Below are positions 37,609 through 46,583 of a stretch of DNA of 64,000 bases, piece by piece. How positions within the stretch are numbered: the first letter of the stretch is position 1; the number at the start of each line of letters is the position of its first letter. The stretch lies in the NCBI GenBank assembly GCA_963702105.1, contig OY969712.1, positions 248,001 to 312,000 on the forward strand. The letters run 5' to 3'. The DNA is from ZC4RG20 sp963702105. Its GTDB lineage: Bacteria > Pseudomonadota > Gammaproteobacteria > Steroidobacterales > Rariloculaceae. Under the pieces are notes generated by a model. That model saw only the letters and a program-made list of their open reading frames with translations, searched no databases and was not told where the DNA came from. The position numbers were made by a program, and so were the translations under genes.

Positions 37609-38273
37609 GCGGCGCCCGCGTCGAGCTTCGCGCCGCACCGGCCGCGCGCGTCACGCGTCACGCTCTTCCCGACCGGCTGTTTCACTGGGTCACGGCCGCG
37701 GCCGTGCTCACGCTGCTGGCCACGGCCTTCCTACCTGTCGTCGGCGTGCGCTTCCCCTGGCTCGGGCTGCACTGGGCGGCCGGCTGGGTGCTCATTGCGG
37801 CGCTGCTGTTTCACCTCGTCCGCAGCCTCTCGGTGCAGGAATTCGCACGCGTCTGGTTCGGGCGCGCGGACTTTCGCGATATCGCGGCGATCATCCGATT
37901 CAGCTCGAGGCGCACCCTTACGCCGCCGCCTAAGCCCGGCAAGTACTCGCCGGCGCAAAAGCTCATCCATTGGCTGTTCGCGACCGTGCTCACGGCCTCG
38001 GCCGTCACGGGCGGGTTCATGATGGTCAAGATCGACACGCCGTGGTGGCACCGCCATCCGTATTGGCTCGCCGACGGCACCTGGGGCCTCGTCTACGTCG
38101 TCCACGACCTCGCCGCGCTCATGCTCGTGACGATGGTCATCGCGCACGTCTATTTCGCGCTCCGGCCCGAGAAGCTCGCGTTCACGCGCGCGATGGTCAC
38201 GGGCTCGATGAGCCGCGAGGAATTTCTCGAACATCACGATCCGGAACGATGGCGGGTCCCGAATGAGCATTGA
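37605..38273 (+). CDS. Cytochrome b/b6-domain (FdhI/cytochrome b561-type) membrane subunit
   Basis: This 222-residue protein has four to five transmembrane helices with heme-ligand histidines: LFHWV, LHWAAG, LFHLV, IHWLF, VVHDL and IAHVYF. The C-terminus MSREEFLEHHDPERW resembles the gamma subunit of formate dehydrogenase and related di-heme quinone-reactive subunits. It would pass electrons between the quinone pool and a periplasmic partner. No dehydrogenase catalytic subunit is adjacent; instead a cytochrome c' lipoprotein is encoded downstream. Confidence 0.83.
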   Translation: MSGARVELRAAPAARVTRHALPDRLFHWVTAAAVLTLLATAFLPVVGVRFPWLGLHWAAGWVLIAALLFHLVRSLSVQEFARVWFGRADFRDIAAIIRFSSRRTLTPPPKPGKYSPAQKLIHWLFATVLTASAVTGGFMMVKIDTPWWHRHPYWLADGTWGLVYVVHDLAALMLVTMVIAHVYFALRPEKLAFTRAMVTGSMSREEFLEHHDPERWRVPNEH

Positions 38274-38685
38274 TCGCGCCCGGCGCAGGCAGGATCTCGA
38301 CCAGCGCATCGAAGCCATCGAGTCCGGCTACGAGTTCATGCTGGCGTATGCCGCGCAGGGGCGGGATACGGACCGCGGCCCGGGCTCGGGCACCCGGCTG
38401 CGCGAGTTCCTCGGAGGCATGGGAGGCGCGCTCGACGGCCTGCGGGGCGTCGTCGAGGACCTCGTGGCCGAGCGGGGCGAGGAGGCGGAAACGGCCGGCC
38501 GGCCCTTCCTCGAGGCGCTCGAGCGGGATGCCGCCACGGCCCTCTCGGCCCTGCGCCTCGTCCTCGCCTGCGAGGACATCAGCTCTCAGCTCGTCGACAA
38601 CCTCAACGCCTCGATTCACCTGCGCGCCGTGCTCACGGATCTGTTCATCGTCGACGCGCTGCTCGAGAAAGGGCCGGCAGCGTAA
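38263..38685 (+). CDS. Hypothetical helical protein of the cytochrome module
   Basis: This 140-residue soluble protein is predicted to be mostly alpha-helical (long amphipathic stretches such as QRIEAIESGYEFMLAYAAQG and ALRLVLACEDISSQLVDNL). There is no signal peptide, transmembrane helix or heme motif. Its ATG overlaps the cytochrome b gene by 11 bases, so it belongs to the same transcript. No family is recognised; a cytoplasmic regulator or maturation factor of the cytochrome is possible. Confidence 0.7.
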   Translation: MSIDRARRRQDLDQRIEAIESGYEFMLAYAAQGRDTDRGPGSGTRLREFLGGMGGALDGLRGVVEDLVAERGEEAETAGRPFLEALERDAATALSALRLVLACEDISSQLVDNLNASIHLRAVLTDLFIVDALLEKGPAA

Positions 38686-38821
38686 GGCCGCGGCGGCGAT
38701 CGTCGGCGATCGACGACGATCGGGACGCGCACGGGGCTTACTTGCCCGAGGCAGACCGTGCGTTTATCCTGCGCCGGTGTCCTGAACTTCCAAGCCCAAG
38801 AAGCTCCAAAGAAGGTCCAAG

Positions 38822-39310
38822 ATGAAGATAACGATCAGCAGACTCGTATTCGTCGGCGCATTGTCCGCGCTCGGTCTCGTTGCATGCGGGGGAGGGGGCG
38901 GTCAGCAGCTCGACGAGAATTCGCCGGAAGCGAAGGCCTTTATCTACCGGAGTTCGCTCATGAACGTCATGGGCCATGAGATGGAAGTTCTCGTGGGCAT
39001 GACGCGCGGGCAGATCCCGGCCGACCAGGACAAATTCAAGATGGCCGCGCACGACCTGCAGACGCTGACGACGATGGTGCCGGACGCGTTCACGGCCATG
39101 GGTATCCCGAAGATGAGCCGCGCGATGCCCGTCATCTGGCAGAACATGGCGGACTTCAAGATGAAGGCTCAGGCCTTGCAGGACGCCGCGCAGGGCGTCG
39201 CGATGTCGGCCGACAGCGGCGGCGTTGACGGCTCGAAAGGCACGGTGCAGCAGCTCGGCCGGACCTGCGGTGACTGCCACCGCATGTATCGCAAGCCCGA
39301 AGACAAATAG
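38822..39310 (+). CDS. Lipoprotein cytochrome c' / c556-type
   Basis: This 162-residue protein has a lipoprotein signal (LSALGLVAC, Cys about 21) followed by a Gly-rich linker. The rest is a four-helix bundle ending in a single CxxCH heme site, CGDCHRMYR, close to the C-terminus, the hallmark of cytochrome c' and c556. A Met in the first helix could be the sixth ligand, as in c556 (inference). GAAGG precedes the ATG. It completes a four-gene set with the cytochrome b. Confidence 0.85.
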   Translation: MKITISRLVFVGALSALGLVACGGGGGQQLDENSPEAKAFIYRSSLMNVMGHEMEVLVGMTRGQIPADQDKFKMAAHDLQTLTTMVPDAFTAMGIPKMSRAMPVIWQNMADFKMKAQALQDAAQGVAMSADSGGVDGSKGTVQQLGRTCGDCHRMYRKPEDK

Positions 39311-39332
39311 TCGGCCCGCCTCGCGTCCGCGG

Positions 39333-39353
39333 AGCCCGGGCCTCTCCCGGGCT
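39333..39353. terminator. Hairpin between convergent genes (weak terminator)
   Basis: AGCCCGGG and CCCGGGCT form a perfect 8-base stem with a 5-base loop between the cytochrome c' gene and the convergent HtrA-like gene. There is no T-run, so termination strength is doubtful. Confidence 0.4.
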
Positions 39354-39367
39354 TCGCGAGCGCGGCC

Positions 39368-40297
39368 CTACTGAACCGTTCCCTTGCGCTGGAAGGTCGC
39401 CCGGTCGGCCGACCGGATCACGATTTCGAGCCTTTCGGTATTCCGCAGCACCGTGACGGGCACTTCTACGCCCGCGCTGCCGAGCTCCCAGACCTGACGG
39501 AACAGATCGGCGAGCCTGTCCACTCGTTCCCCGTCCACGTCGAGAATGAGATCGCCCGGCTTGAGGCCGGCGCGGTCCGCCGGACAGTTCCGATACACGC
39601 CGACGACCTGGAGCTGATCCTCGTAGTCGTGCACGAGCAGCCCGAGCCAGGGGCGCGGCGGGGCGAGGCTGCGGCCGTGCGCGCAGATTTCGTCGATGAT
39701 CGGCATCAGCAGGTCGATCGGCACGAACATGTTGACCGTCGTGACCGTGTCGCCGATCTCGAATTCCTGGATCGCGAGCGAGCCGAGGCCGCAGAGGCGG
39801 CCGCGCGAATCGACGAGGGCGGCGCCGGACCAGCTGTCGTGCGCGGGCGCCGTGAACACGGCGTCTTCGATGAGGTACTCCCAGCGGCCCGCGAATTCGC
39901 GCTTCGCGACGACGTGCGCATCGAGGCCGGTATCTGCGCGGCCGCTCGCGACCACGGTCACGGCATCGCCCACCATGAGCTCGGCCGCCGAGCCGATCTC
40001 GATCGCGGGCCCTTGCAGGGGGAGCGTCGGCTTGACCAAGCCCAAACCGCTGTCGAAGTCGTAGCCCACGACGAAGCCCGGCACCGTCTTGCCGTCCCGG
40101 GACCCGATCCAGACCTGCTCGGCTTCGTTGATGACGTAGCCGATCGTCGCGATGAGCCCGTCGGGGCGGATGCGCGCGCCGTGCCCGAACCTTTCGCTGC
40201 CGAGCAGGCCGGCGCTCATCGCATCCTCGGGGATGTGCGCCTTGATCGAGACGATTGCGTCGTAGGGCGGCTGCATTTTTTGGGCCGGGCTGCTCAT
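39368..40297 (-). CDS. Degenerate HtrA-like (S1C) protein with PDZ domain, probably non-proteolytic
   Basis: This 309-residue protein has a trypsin-like domain followed by a PDZ domain (GLKPGDLILDVDGERV), but no signal peptide, so it is probably cytoplasmic. The catalytic positions look lost. The His motif TNNHV is replaced by TIGYV; the Asp motif TDLAL by SGLGL; and the region of GNSGG reads DSWSGAA. I recall a family of such S1C proteins across proteobacteria. A binding or scaffold role is more likely than proteolysis. Confidence 0.82.
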   Translation of the reverse strand: MSSPAQKMQPPYDAIVSIKAHIPEDAMSAGLLGSERFGHGARIRPDGLIATIGYVINEAEQVWIGSRDGKTVPGFVVGYDFDSGLGLVKPTLPLQGPAIEIGSAAELMVGDAVTVVASGRADTGLDAHVVAKREFAGRWEYLIEDAVFTAPAHDSWSGAALVDSRGRLCGLGSLAIQEFEIGDTVTTVNMFVPIDLLMPIIDEICAHGRSLAPPRPWLGLLVHDYEDQLQVVGVYRNCPADRAGLKPGDLILDVDGERVDRLADLFRQVWELGSAGVEVPVTVLRNTERLEIVIRSADRATFQRKGTVQ

Positions 40298-40664
40298 GGC
40301 CGTTATGTTAGCGTCCGCGCCGTGCCTCCGCGAGCGGGCCTTGCGGATCTTCCCGGCCTCGAAACGAGTGCGCCCGCCTCGAGCCGGCGCGAGCGACGGG
40401 GCAACGCGCCGGCCGCGCGAGTCCCCGCGTGCGCTGCGCCGGCGTCGTCGTGAGCCCATTCGGAATGCTCGTAGAAGTCCGAATGGTCCGCGGCAGGGAA
40501 CACGCGTACGGTGCGCTCCGGTTTCGGGCCGCTCGACGGCAAGGGTCGGAGACTTAAGAAAAAATGAGACGTAAACCTCCGACTCATCGGGCAAATCGAG
40601 CATGGTCCGTATGGCATAATCGTTCGCTTGCTGCGGCAAACAGTTGTATACGATCGAGTGGCGC
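40298..40664. promoter_or_regulatory. Intergenic region upstream of the RND efflux genes
   Basis: These 367 bases contain no credible gene. The right third is less GC-rich (GACTTAAGAAAAAATGAGAC at 40549-40568) and must contain the promoter of the RND operon; CATAAT at 40615-40620 could be a -10 box but no good -35 is seen. No divergent regulator is adjacent to the pump. Confidence 0.4.
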
Positions 40665-41807
40665 ATGAAATACGTACTTTCGATTCTGTTGGCGGCCGCG
40701 CTGGGCACCGGTATCTGGTACTTCGGCATGCGCGGCCACGGCCAATCCGGGGCGCCGCAAGGGGCGTCGGGCGCTCGCGCAGGCTTCGGCGGCCGCGGTA
40801 GCGAGGTCCCGCTCGTCACGGTCGAGCGCGTCCGCAAGCAGCAGCTTTCGAATACGATCGAAGCGATCGGCACGGCCAAGTCCAACGAGTCGGTGACGCT
40901 GACGGCCAAGGTCACGGATACGGTCACGCGCGTGGACTTCGACGACGGCGCTTACGTCAAGGCCGGCGACATCCTCGTGCAGCTCACGAACAAGCAGGAG
41001 GAGGCCGATCTCGCGGAAGCGCAGGCGAACCTCGACGACGCGGACACCTCCTTGTCCCGAATCCAGGACATGTACGCGAAGAAGCTCGCGCCGAAGTCCG
41101 ATCTCGACGCGGCGCGCGCGAAGGCCGCCGCCGCCAAGGCGCACTTCGACTCGCTGGCCGCGAAGCTTCAAGACCGTCTCATCCGCGCGCCGTTCAGCGG
41201 CGTGCTCGGGTTCAGGCAGGTCAGCCCCGGCACGCTCGTGCAGCCGAGCACGGCCATCACGACGCTCGACGACATCTCGACGATCAAGCTCGACTTCACT
41301 GTGCCCGAAACCTACGTCGGCGAGCTCAAGGTCGGCGCGCCCGTGGCTGCCCGCAGCGCGAGCTACCCGGACCGGGAGTTCCACGGCGTCGTGCGCACGG
41401 TGGGCACGCGCATCGATCCCGTCACGCGCGCCGTCCAGGTGCGCGCGCACATTCCGAACGACGATCGCCTGCTCAAGCCCGGCATGCTCATGACCGTGGA
41501 TATCACCACGTCGACGCGCGAGGCGCTCGTCGTGCCCGAGAGCGCGGTCTATCAGATCGCGGACAAGGCCTACGTCTACCGCGTGGACGGCGACCGCGTC
41601 GCGCACGAGCGCGAAATCCAGATCGGCGCGCATCGCTACGGCATCATCGAGGTCAAGAGCGGGCTGGCCGAAGGAGACCTCGTCGTCACGCAGGGCATCG
41701 TCAAGCTCCATGACGGCAGCCACGTCCGCTTCGAGGACGTCGAGCCCGCCCCCGAGGTCAGCCGCACGTCGGCCGGCGACGCCGCGCAGAGCGGCCTGCA
41801 GGGGTGA
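40665..41807 (+). CDS. RND efflux periplasmic adaptor (membrane fusion protein)
   Basis: This 380-residue protein has an N-terminal membrane anchor (YVLSILLAAALGTGIWYFG), a lipoyl-like domain (VDFDDGAYVKAGDILVQL), an alpha-hairpin coiled coil (EEADLAEAQANLDDADTSL), a beta-barrel and a membrane-proximal domain (VPESAVYQIADKAYVYRV). It links the inner-membrane pump to an outer-membrane channel. The pump gene follows 56 bases downstream; no TolC-like gene is in the window. Confidence 0.92.
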   Translation: MKYVLSILLAAALGTGIWYFGMRGHGQSGAPQGASGARAGFGGRGSEVPLVTVERVRKQQLSNTIEAIGTAKSNESVTLTAKVTDTVTRVDFDDGAYVKAGDILVQLTNKQEEADLAEAQANLDDADTSLSRIQDMYAKKLAPKSDLDAARAKAAAAKAHFDSLAAKLQDRLIRAPFSGVLGFRQVSPGTLVQPSTAITTLDDISTIKLDFTVPETYVGELKVGAPVAARSASYPDREFHGVVRTVGTRIDPVTRAVQVRAHIPNDDRLLKPGMLMTVDITTSTREALVVPESAVYQIADKAYVYRVDGDRVAHEREIQIGAHRYGIIEVKSGLAEGDLVVTQGIVKLHDGSHVRFEDVEPAPEVSRTSAGDAAQSGLQG

Positions 41808-41863
41808 GGGCCGCTCCGCGCGGCCGCCTATCGCATCGGCGCTGATCACGGGAGCAAGCGGCC

Positions 41864-44800
41864 ATGTGGCTTTCCGACATCTCCGTCAAACGCCCGGTGT
41901 TCGCGACGGTGCTGAGCCTCATGCTCATCGCCTTCGGCGCGCTTTCGTTCCGCGACCTCACGGTCAGGGAGCAGCCCAACGTCACGCAGCCCGTCGTGCA
42001 GGTGCAGACCTCGTACCCGGGCGCTTCCTCGGACGTCGTCGAATCGCGCATCACCCAGGTGCTCGAGGGCGAGCTCAGCGGCATCCAGGGCGTGAAGTCC
42101 ATCCGCTCGACGAGCCGGGACGGCTCCTCGAGCGTAACGGTCGAGTTCGGCCTCGACCGTAATCTCGACGAGGCGGCCAACGACGTCCGCGACCGCGTCT
42201 CGCGCGTGACCCGGCGCCTGCCCGACGACGCCGATCCGCCGACCGTCTCGAAGGCCGACTCCGACACTCAGCCCATCATGTTCCTGACCTTGACGAGCGA
42301 CAAGATGGACATGGTGTCCCTGACGGACTACATGGACCGTTACGTCCTCGACCGCTTCGCGACGCTACCGGGCGTCTCGCAGATCAACGAGTTCGGCGCC
42401 GGCGGCCCGTCGATGCGCGTCTGGCTCGACCGCCGGGCCATGGCTGCGCGCAATCTGACCGTCACCGACATCGAGAACGCGCTGCGCGCCGAGAATATCG
42501 AGCTTCCGGCCGGTCGCATCGAATCGCGGGACCGCGATTTCCAGGTACGTATCGCACGCAACTACGAGACGGCGGCCGACTTCCGCAATCTCGTGCTCAA
42601 GCAGGGCGACGACGGCCACCTGACGCGGCTCGGCGAGGTCGCGCGCGTCGAGGTCGGGCCGCGCCAGGATCAACGCCTGTTCCACACCAACGGGGCGACG
42701 ACCACCGGCTTCGGCATCGTCAAGCAGTCTACGGCGAACACGGTCGAAGTCCTCGACGCGGTCAAGAGCGAGGTCGCCAAGGTCAACCGGGATCTGCCGG
42801 ACGGCATGAAGCTCATCACGAGCGGCGACGACTCGCTGTACATCCGCGCGGCCATCAAGGACGTTTATTGGACGATCGCGATCACGACGGCGCTCGTCGG
42901 TCTCGTGATCTTCGTCTTCCTCGGCAACCTGCGCGCAATGCTGATTCCGCTCGTGACGATTCCGGTCTGCCTCATATCGTCGTTCACGGCGCTCGCGCTC
43001 TTCGGCTATTCGATCAATCTCGTGACGCTGCTCGCGCTCGTGCTCTCGATCGGGCTCGTCGTGGACGATTCGATCGTCGTGCTCGAGAACTGTCATCGCC
43101 GCATCGAGGAGGGCGAGGCACCGCTGCTCGCGGCCTTCAACGGCACGCGTCAGGTCGCATTCGCCGTGCTCGCGACGACGGCGGTGCTCGTGGCCGTATT
43201 CGCGCCCGTCGCATTCCTCAAGGACAGCATCGGCCGCATCTTCGCCGAGCTCGGCGTCACGGTCGCCTCGGCCGTGCTCTTCTCCGGCATCCTGGCCCTG
43301 TCCCTGACGCCCATGATGTGCTCGAAGCTGCTGCATACGAGCGCCCGCGAGAACCGGCTCACGCACAAGCTCGATCATGCCTTCGCCTGGCTTTCGCGGC
43401 GCTATCAGGGCCTGCTGCGCGGCACGCTCAAGGCGCCGGCGCTCGCGCTCGCGTCCGGCGTCGTGCTCGCTTTCGGCGCCTACGTCCTGCTGCAGCACAT
43501 TCCGCGCGAGTACGAGCCTTCGGAGGACCGCGGCCAGTTCGACGGCCGGCTCCTCGCGCCCGAGGGCACGAGCTATGCCGACATGTCGCACGGCGCGCTC
43601 GAGGCCGAGGACTGCATGAAGCCCTACTTCAAGTCGGGCATGATTCAGCGCGGCGTCGTGAGCGTGCCGGGCTGGGGCGGCGCGGCCGGTATCGTCAACG
43701 TCACGCTTAAGCCTTGGGACGAGCGCGAAGTCTCGACGAGCTGGCTCATGGGTAAGCTCAACGACTGTTGGTCGAACATCCCGGACGTGCGCATCATCAC
43801 GTTCATGCGCGGCGGCAGCGGCGGCCACGGCGGCGGCCAGCCCGTGCAGCTCGTGATCGGCGGCCCCACCTACAAGGATCTCGCGCACTGGCGCGACATC
43901 ATCCTCAAGAAGGCGGCCGAGAACCCCGGGCTCGTGCGGCTCGATTCGGATCTCAAGGAGACCCAGCCCCAGGTCATGGTTCATGTGGATCAGGACAGGG
44001 CGGCGAGCCTCGGCGTCTCCTCGCGCAGCATCGGCCAGACGCTGCAGGCCATGATGAGCGCCCAGCAGGTCACGACCTACGTCGTGGACGGCGAGCAGTA
44101 CGACGTCGTGCTGCAGGCCAAACCCGACCAGCGCGCGACGTTTCAGGATCTCAGCAACATCTTCGTCCGCTCCGACCGCTCGGGCGAGCTCGTGCCGCTG
44201 TCGAATCTCGTGAAGCTCGAGTCGATGGCCGGCCCGAGCGAGCTCAACCGCTACAATCGCCTGCGCGCCGTGACCATCAGCGCGAACCTCGCGCCCGGTT
44301 ACACGCTCGGCGAGGCGCTGACCTATCTCGAAAACCTCGTGCGCACGGAGCTGCCCTCGACCGCGCAGATCGACTATCGCGGCGAGTCGCTGGATTACAA
44401 GGAATCCTCCGGCGCCTTGTACTTCACCTTCGGCATCGCGCTGTTCGTCGTGTTCCTCGTGCTCGCGGCGCAATTCGAGAGCTTCGTGCACCCGCTCGTG
44501 ATCATGATGACCGTGCCGCTGGCCGTAGCGGGCGGCCTGTTCGGAATCTGGGTGTCCGGCCATACGCTGAACATCTACAGCGAGATCGGAATCATCATGC
44601 TGGTCGGCATCGCTGCGAAGAACGGCGTGCTCATCGTCGAGTTCATCAACCAGCTCCGAGACGAGGGCTACGAGTTCACGGAAGCCATCGTCGAGGCCGC
44701 GCGCGTGCGATTTCGGCCGGTCGTCATGACGGCATCGGCGACGCTCATGGGCTCTGTGCCCCTCATGCTCGCGACCGGCCCGGGCGCCGCGAGCCGCACG

Positions 44801-44989
44801 GCGCTCGGCGTCGTGATCTTCGCCGGAGTGGGCGTCGCGACCCTGTTCACGCTGTTCGTCGTGCCGGCGTTCTACCACGTGTTCGCGCGGCGGACCGGGT
44901 CGCCCGGCGAGATCGCGCGCAAGCTCGAGACCCTGCAGGCCGAGACGGCGGTGGAGGCGGAGCGGGACGTTTCGCACGGCGCCGTCTGA
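41864..44989 (+). CDS. RND multidrug efflux permease (AcrB/MexB-like HAE1 family)
   Basis: This 1041-residue inner-membrane transporter begins MWLSDISVKRPVFATVLSL. It has the two large periplasmic loops and 12 helices of RND pumps; the proton-relay Asp pair lies in LVVDDSIVVLE (helix 4) and the relay Lys in GIAAKNGVLIVEF (helix 10). A Gly-rich insertion GGSGGHGGGQ occurs in the second loop. It expels hydrophobic compounds using the proton gradient. Confidence 0.93.
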   Translation: MWLSDISVKRPVFATVLSLMLIAFGALSFRDLTVREQPNVTQPVVQVQTSYPGASSDVVESRITQVLEGELSGIQGVKSIRSTSRDGSSSVTVEFGLDRNLDEAANDVRDRVSRVTRRLPDDADPPTVSKADSDTQPIMFLTLTSDKMDMVSLTDYMDRYVLDRFATLPGVSQINEFGAGGPSMRVWLDRRAMAARNLTVTDIENALRAENIELPAGRIESRDRDFQVRIARNYETAADFRNLVLKQGDDGHLTRLGEVARVEVGPRQDQRLFHTNGATTTGFGIVKQSTANTVEVLDAVKSEVAKVNRDLPDGMKLITSGDDSLYIRAAIKDVYWTIAITTALVGLVIFVFLGNLRAMLIPLVTIPVCLISSFTALALFGYSINLVTLLALVLSIGLVVDDSIVVLENCHRRIEEGEAPLLAAFNGTRQVAFAVLATTAVLVAVFAPVAFLKDSIGRIFAELGVTVASAVLFSGILALSLTPMMCSKLLHTSARENRLTHKLDHAFAWLSRRYQGLLRGTLKAPALALASGVVLAFGAYVLLQHIPREYEPSEDRGQFDGRLLAPEGTSYADMSHGALEAEDCMKPYFKSGMIQRGVVSVPGWGGAAGIVNVTLKPWDEREVSTSWLMGKLNDCWSNIPDVRIITFMRGGSGGHGGGQPVQLVIGGPTYKDLAHWRDIILKKAAENPGLVRLDSDLKETQPQVMVHVDQDRAASLGVSSRSIGQTLQAMMSAQQVTTYVVDGEQYDVVLQAKPDQRATFQDLSNIFVRSDRSGELVPLSNLVKLESMAGPSELNRYNRLRAVTISANLAPGYTLGEALTYLENLVRTELPSTAQIDYRGESLDYKESSGALYFTFGIALFVVFLVLAAQFESFVHPLVIMMTVPLAVAGGLFGIWVSGHTLNIYSEIGIIMLVGIAAKNGVLIVEFINQLRDEGYEFTEAIVEAARVRFRPVVMTASATLMGSVPLMLATGPGAASRTALGVVIFAGVGVATLFTLFVVPAFYHVFARRTGSPGEIARKLETLQAETAVEAERDVSHGAV

Positions 44990-45188
44990 GCCGCCCGCCG
45001 GCGCTGCTGGCAGCGGGAGCCCATGGCCTCGTCCCGACCGCCTGGGCGAGGGCGGACGCCGGCGCCGCGCCCGCGCGGGCTCTCGGGGCTGATCCGACAA
45101 CGGCAATTGCGATGGGGCGCAGTAGCGGTTACAACCACGTCGACATGGCGATTTCATCCATGCAGAAGCGACGGCAATTAATCCATCA

Positions 45189-45200
45189 TATGCTAACTAT
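45189..45200. promoter_or_regulatory. Candidate HpaR operator upstream of hpaR
   Basis: TATGCTAACTAT at 45189-45200 shares the core ATGCTAA (reverse TTAGCAT) with a site in the divergent hpa promoter region (47553-47559). It lies about 40 bases before the hpaR ATG in an AT-rich patch. Autoregulation by HpaR is inference. Confidence 0.4.
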
Positions 45201-45240
45201 CAAGGGCCGTACGCCCACGCGAGAACGAGCGTCCTGATCC

Positions 45241-45699
45241 ATGGCTGTCATGACACGTTTCAGCGATTCGCTGCCGATGTTGCTGCTCAAGGCGCGGGAG
45301 GCCGCGCTCTCGAGGCTGCGACCCATCTTCAACTCTCGCGGCATTACCGAACAGCAATGGCGCGCGCTGCGCGCGCTCGAGGAGTTCGGCGAGCTCAGCG
45401 CGGCCAGGCTGGCCGCCGAGTGCTCCATCCTCGCGCCGAGCATGACGCGCATCCTGCGCAAGCTGGCCGAGCACGAGCTCGTGAACGTGGCCAAGTCGCG
45501 CCGCGATCACCGTGAGCTGCAGGTGCAGATTGCACCGAAGGGCCAGCAGCTCATCGCGGAGATCGGGCCGCAGATCGAGCAGCAGTATGCGCTGCTGCGC
45601 GAGCACCTGACCACGGAGCGGCTCGGTACGCTGCACCAGGAGCTGCGGCACTTCATCGAGCGGGCGCCGGCGAACGGCGACGAAGCCGAGCAAGGCTAG
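45241..45699 (+). CDS. hpaR: MarR-family regulator of homoprotocatechuate degradation
   Basis: This 152-residue winged-helix protein matches HpaR: LPMLLLKAREAALSRLRPI at the start, ITEQQWRALRALEEFG, SILAPSMTRILRKLAE (recognition helix) and KSRRDHRELQVQI (wing). HpaR represses the 4-hydroxyphenylacetate/homoprotocatechuate meta-cleavage genes, with the aromatic acids as inducers. It lies next to the catabolic genes and is convergent with the FAH gene. Confidence 0.9.
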   Translation: MAVMTRFSDSLPMLLLKAREAALSRLRPIFNSRGITEQQWRALRALEEFGELSAARLAAECSILAPSMTRILRKLAEHELVNVAKSRRDHRELQVQIAPKGQQLIAEIGPQIEQQYALLREHLTTERLGTLHQELRHFIERAPANGDEAEQG

Positions 45700-45707
45700 G
45701 TGGGCTA

Positions 45708-46583
45708 TCAGCTGGAGCTTTCGTCCTCGACGCGGTTGCGGAGCGTGCCGATGTCGGGCACCGAGACTTCGACGAGGTCGCCCGGGACGAGGTAGCGCGG
45801 CGGGTCGAAGCGGGCGCCTGCGCCGGTCGGGGTCCCCGTCGCGAGCAGGTCGCCGGGGGCGAGGGGCATGAACGTCGAGACGTAGGCGATGAGGCGGGCG
45901 AAGCCGAACAGCAGGTTCGCCGTCGTGTCGTCCTGGCGCACCTCACCGTTGACGCGCGTCGTGAGGTGCAGCGTCGAAAAGTCCGGAAGCTCGTCCGAAG
46001 TCACCATCCAGGGGCCGAGGCTGCCCGATGCGGCGAAATTCTTGCCCGGCGTCACGTTGAATTTCGCGTGCCGGAGCCAGTCGCGGACCGAGCCCTCGTT
46101 CATGAGCGTAAGCCCTGCGACGTGCTCGAGCGCGCGCTCCTGTGGGATGCGTCGGCCCGCCCGGCCGAAGACACAGACGATCTCGCCTTCGTAATCGAGC
46201 TGCACGGACTCGGGCGGCCGCAGGATCGGCTGCTCGTGTCCGACGAGGCTTTCGACGGTTCTGAAGAAGACGCTCGGATAGGCCGGCGCGCTCGCGTCCC
46301 GGTATTCCTCGTTGCGGTTCGGATAGTTGATCCCGATGCAAATGATCTTGCCCGGGTTCGTGACCGTGGGCAGGAATCTCACGTCGGCCAGCGCCAAGTC
46401 CGGTGTCCCGGCCTCGGTGATCCTGCGCGCTTCGTCGAGGCGGCCGGAGGCGACGAGGTCCTTGAGCGTCGGCCGCGTCTCTTTCGGCCCGCGCCGCAAC
46501 CGGGCGCCGAGATCGACGATGCCCGTGCCGACGGCCGCGCCGACGCTCGGCTCGCCCGCGACCGCGAAGCTCAGGAGCCGCAC
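45708..46583 (-). CDS. Fumarylacetoacetate hydrolase family protein (HpaG-like decarboxylase/isomerase candidate)
   Basis: This 291-residue protein contains the FAH fold: KIICIGINYPNRNEE, QLDYEGEIVCVFG (metal-binding Glu pair), SVRDWLRHAK, KNFAASGSLGPWMVT and TGTPTGAGA. In this context it probably performs the decarboxylation and/or isomerisation steps of HpaG (5-oxo-pent-3-ene-1,2,5-tricarboxylate to 2-oxohept-3-enedioate). E. coli HpaG has two FAH domains in one chain; this protein has one. The start is a GTG at 46583, overlapping the upstream aldolase gene by 13 bases. Confidence 0.83.
   Translation of the reverse strand: MRLLSFAVAGEPSVGAAVGTGIVDLGARLRRGPKETRPTLKDLVASGRLDEARRITEAGTPDLALADVRFLPTVTNPGKIICIGINYPNRNEEYRDASAPAYPSVFFRTVESLVGHEQPILRPPESVQLDYEGEIVCVFGRAGRRIPQERALEHVAGLTLMNEGSVRDWLRHAKFNVTPGKNFAASGSLGPWMVTSDELPDFSTLHLTTRVNGEVRQDDTTANLLFGFARLIAYVSTFMPLAPGDLLATGTPTGAGARFDPPRYLVPGDLVEVSVPDIGTLRNRVEDESSS

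Noticed and set aside
42365..45157. Very long antisense open frame (930 codons) over the RND pump gene
   Set aside because: Composition (His/Arg/Asp/Glu-rich) is typical of reverse-complement reading of a high-GC gene; the pump on the other strand is certain.
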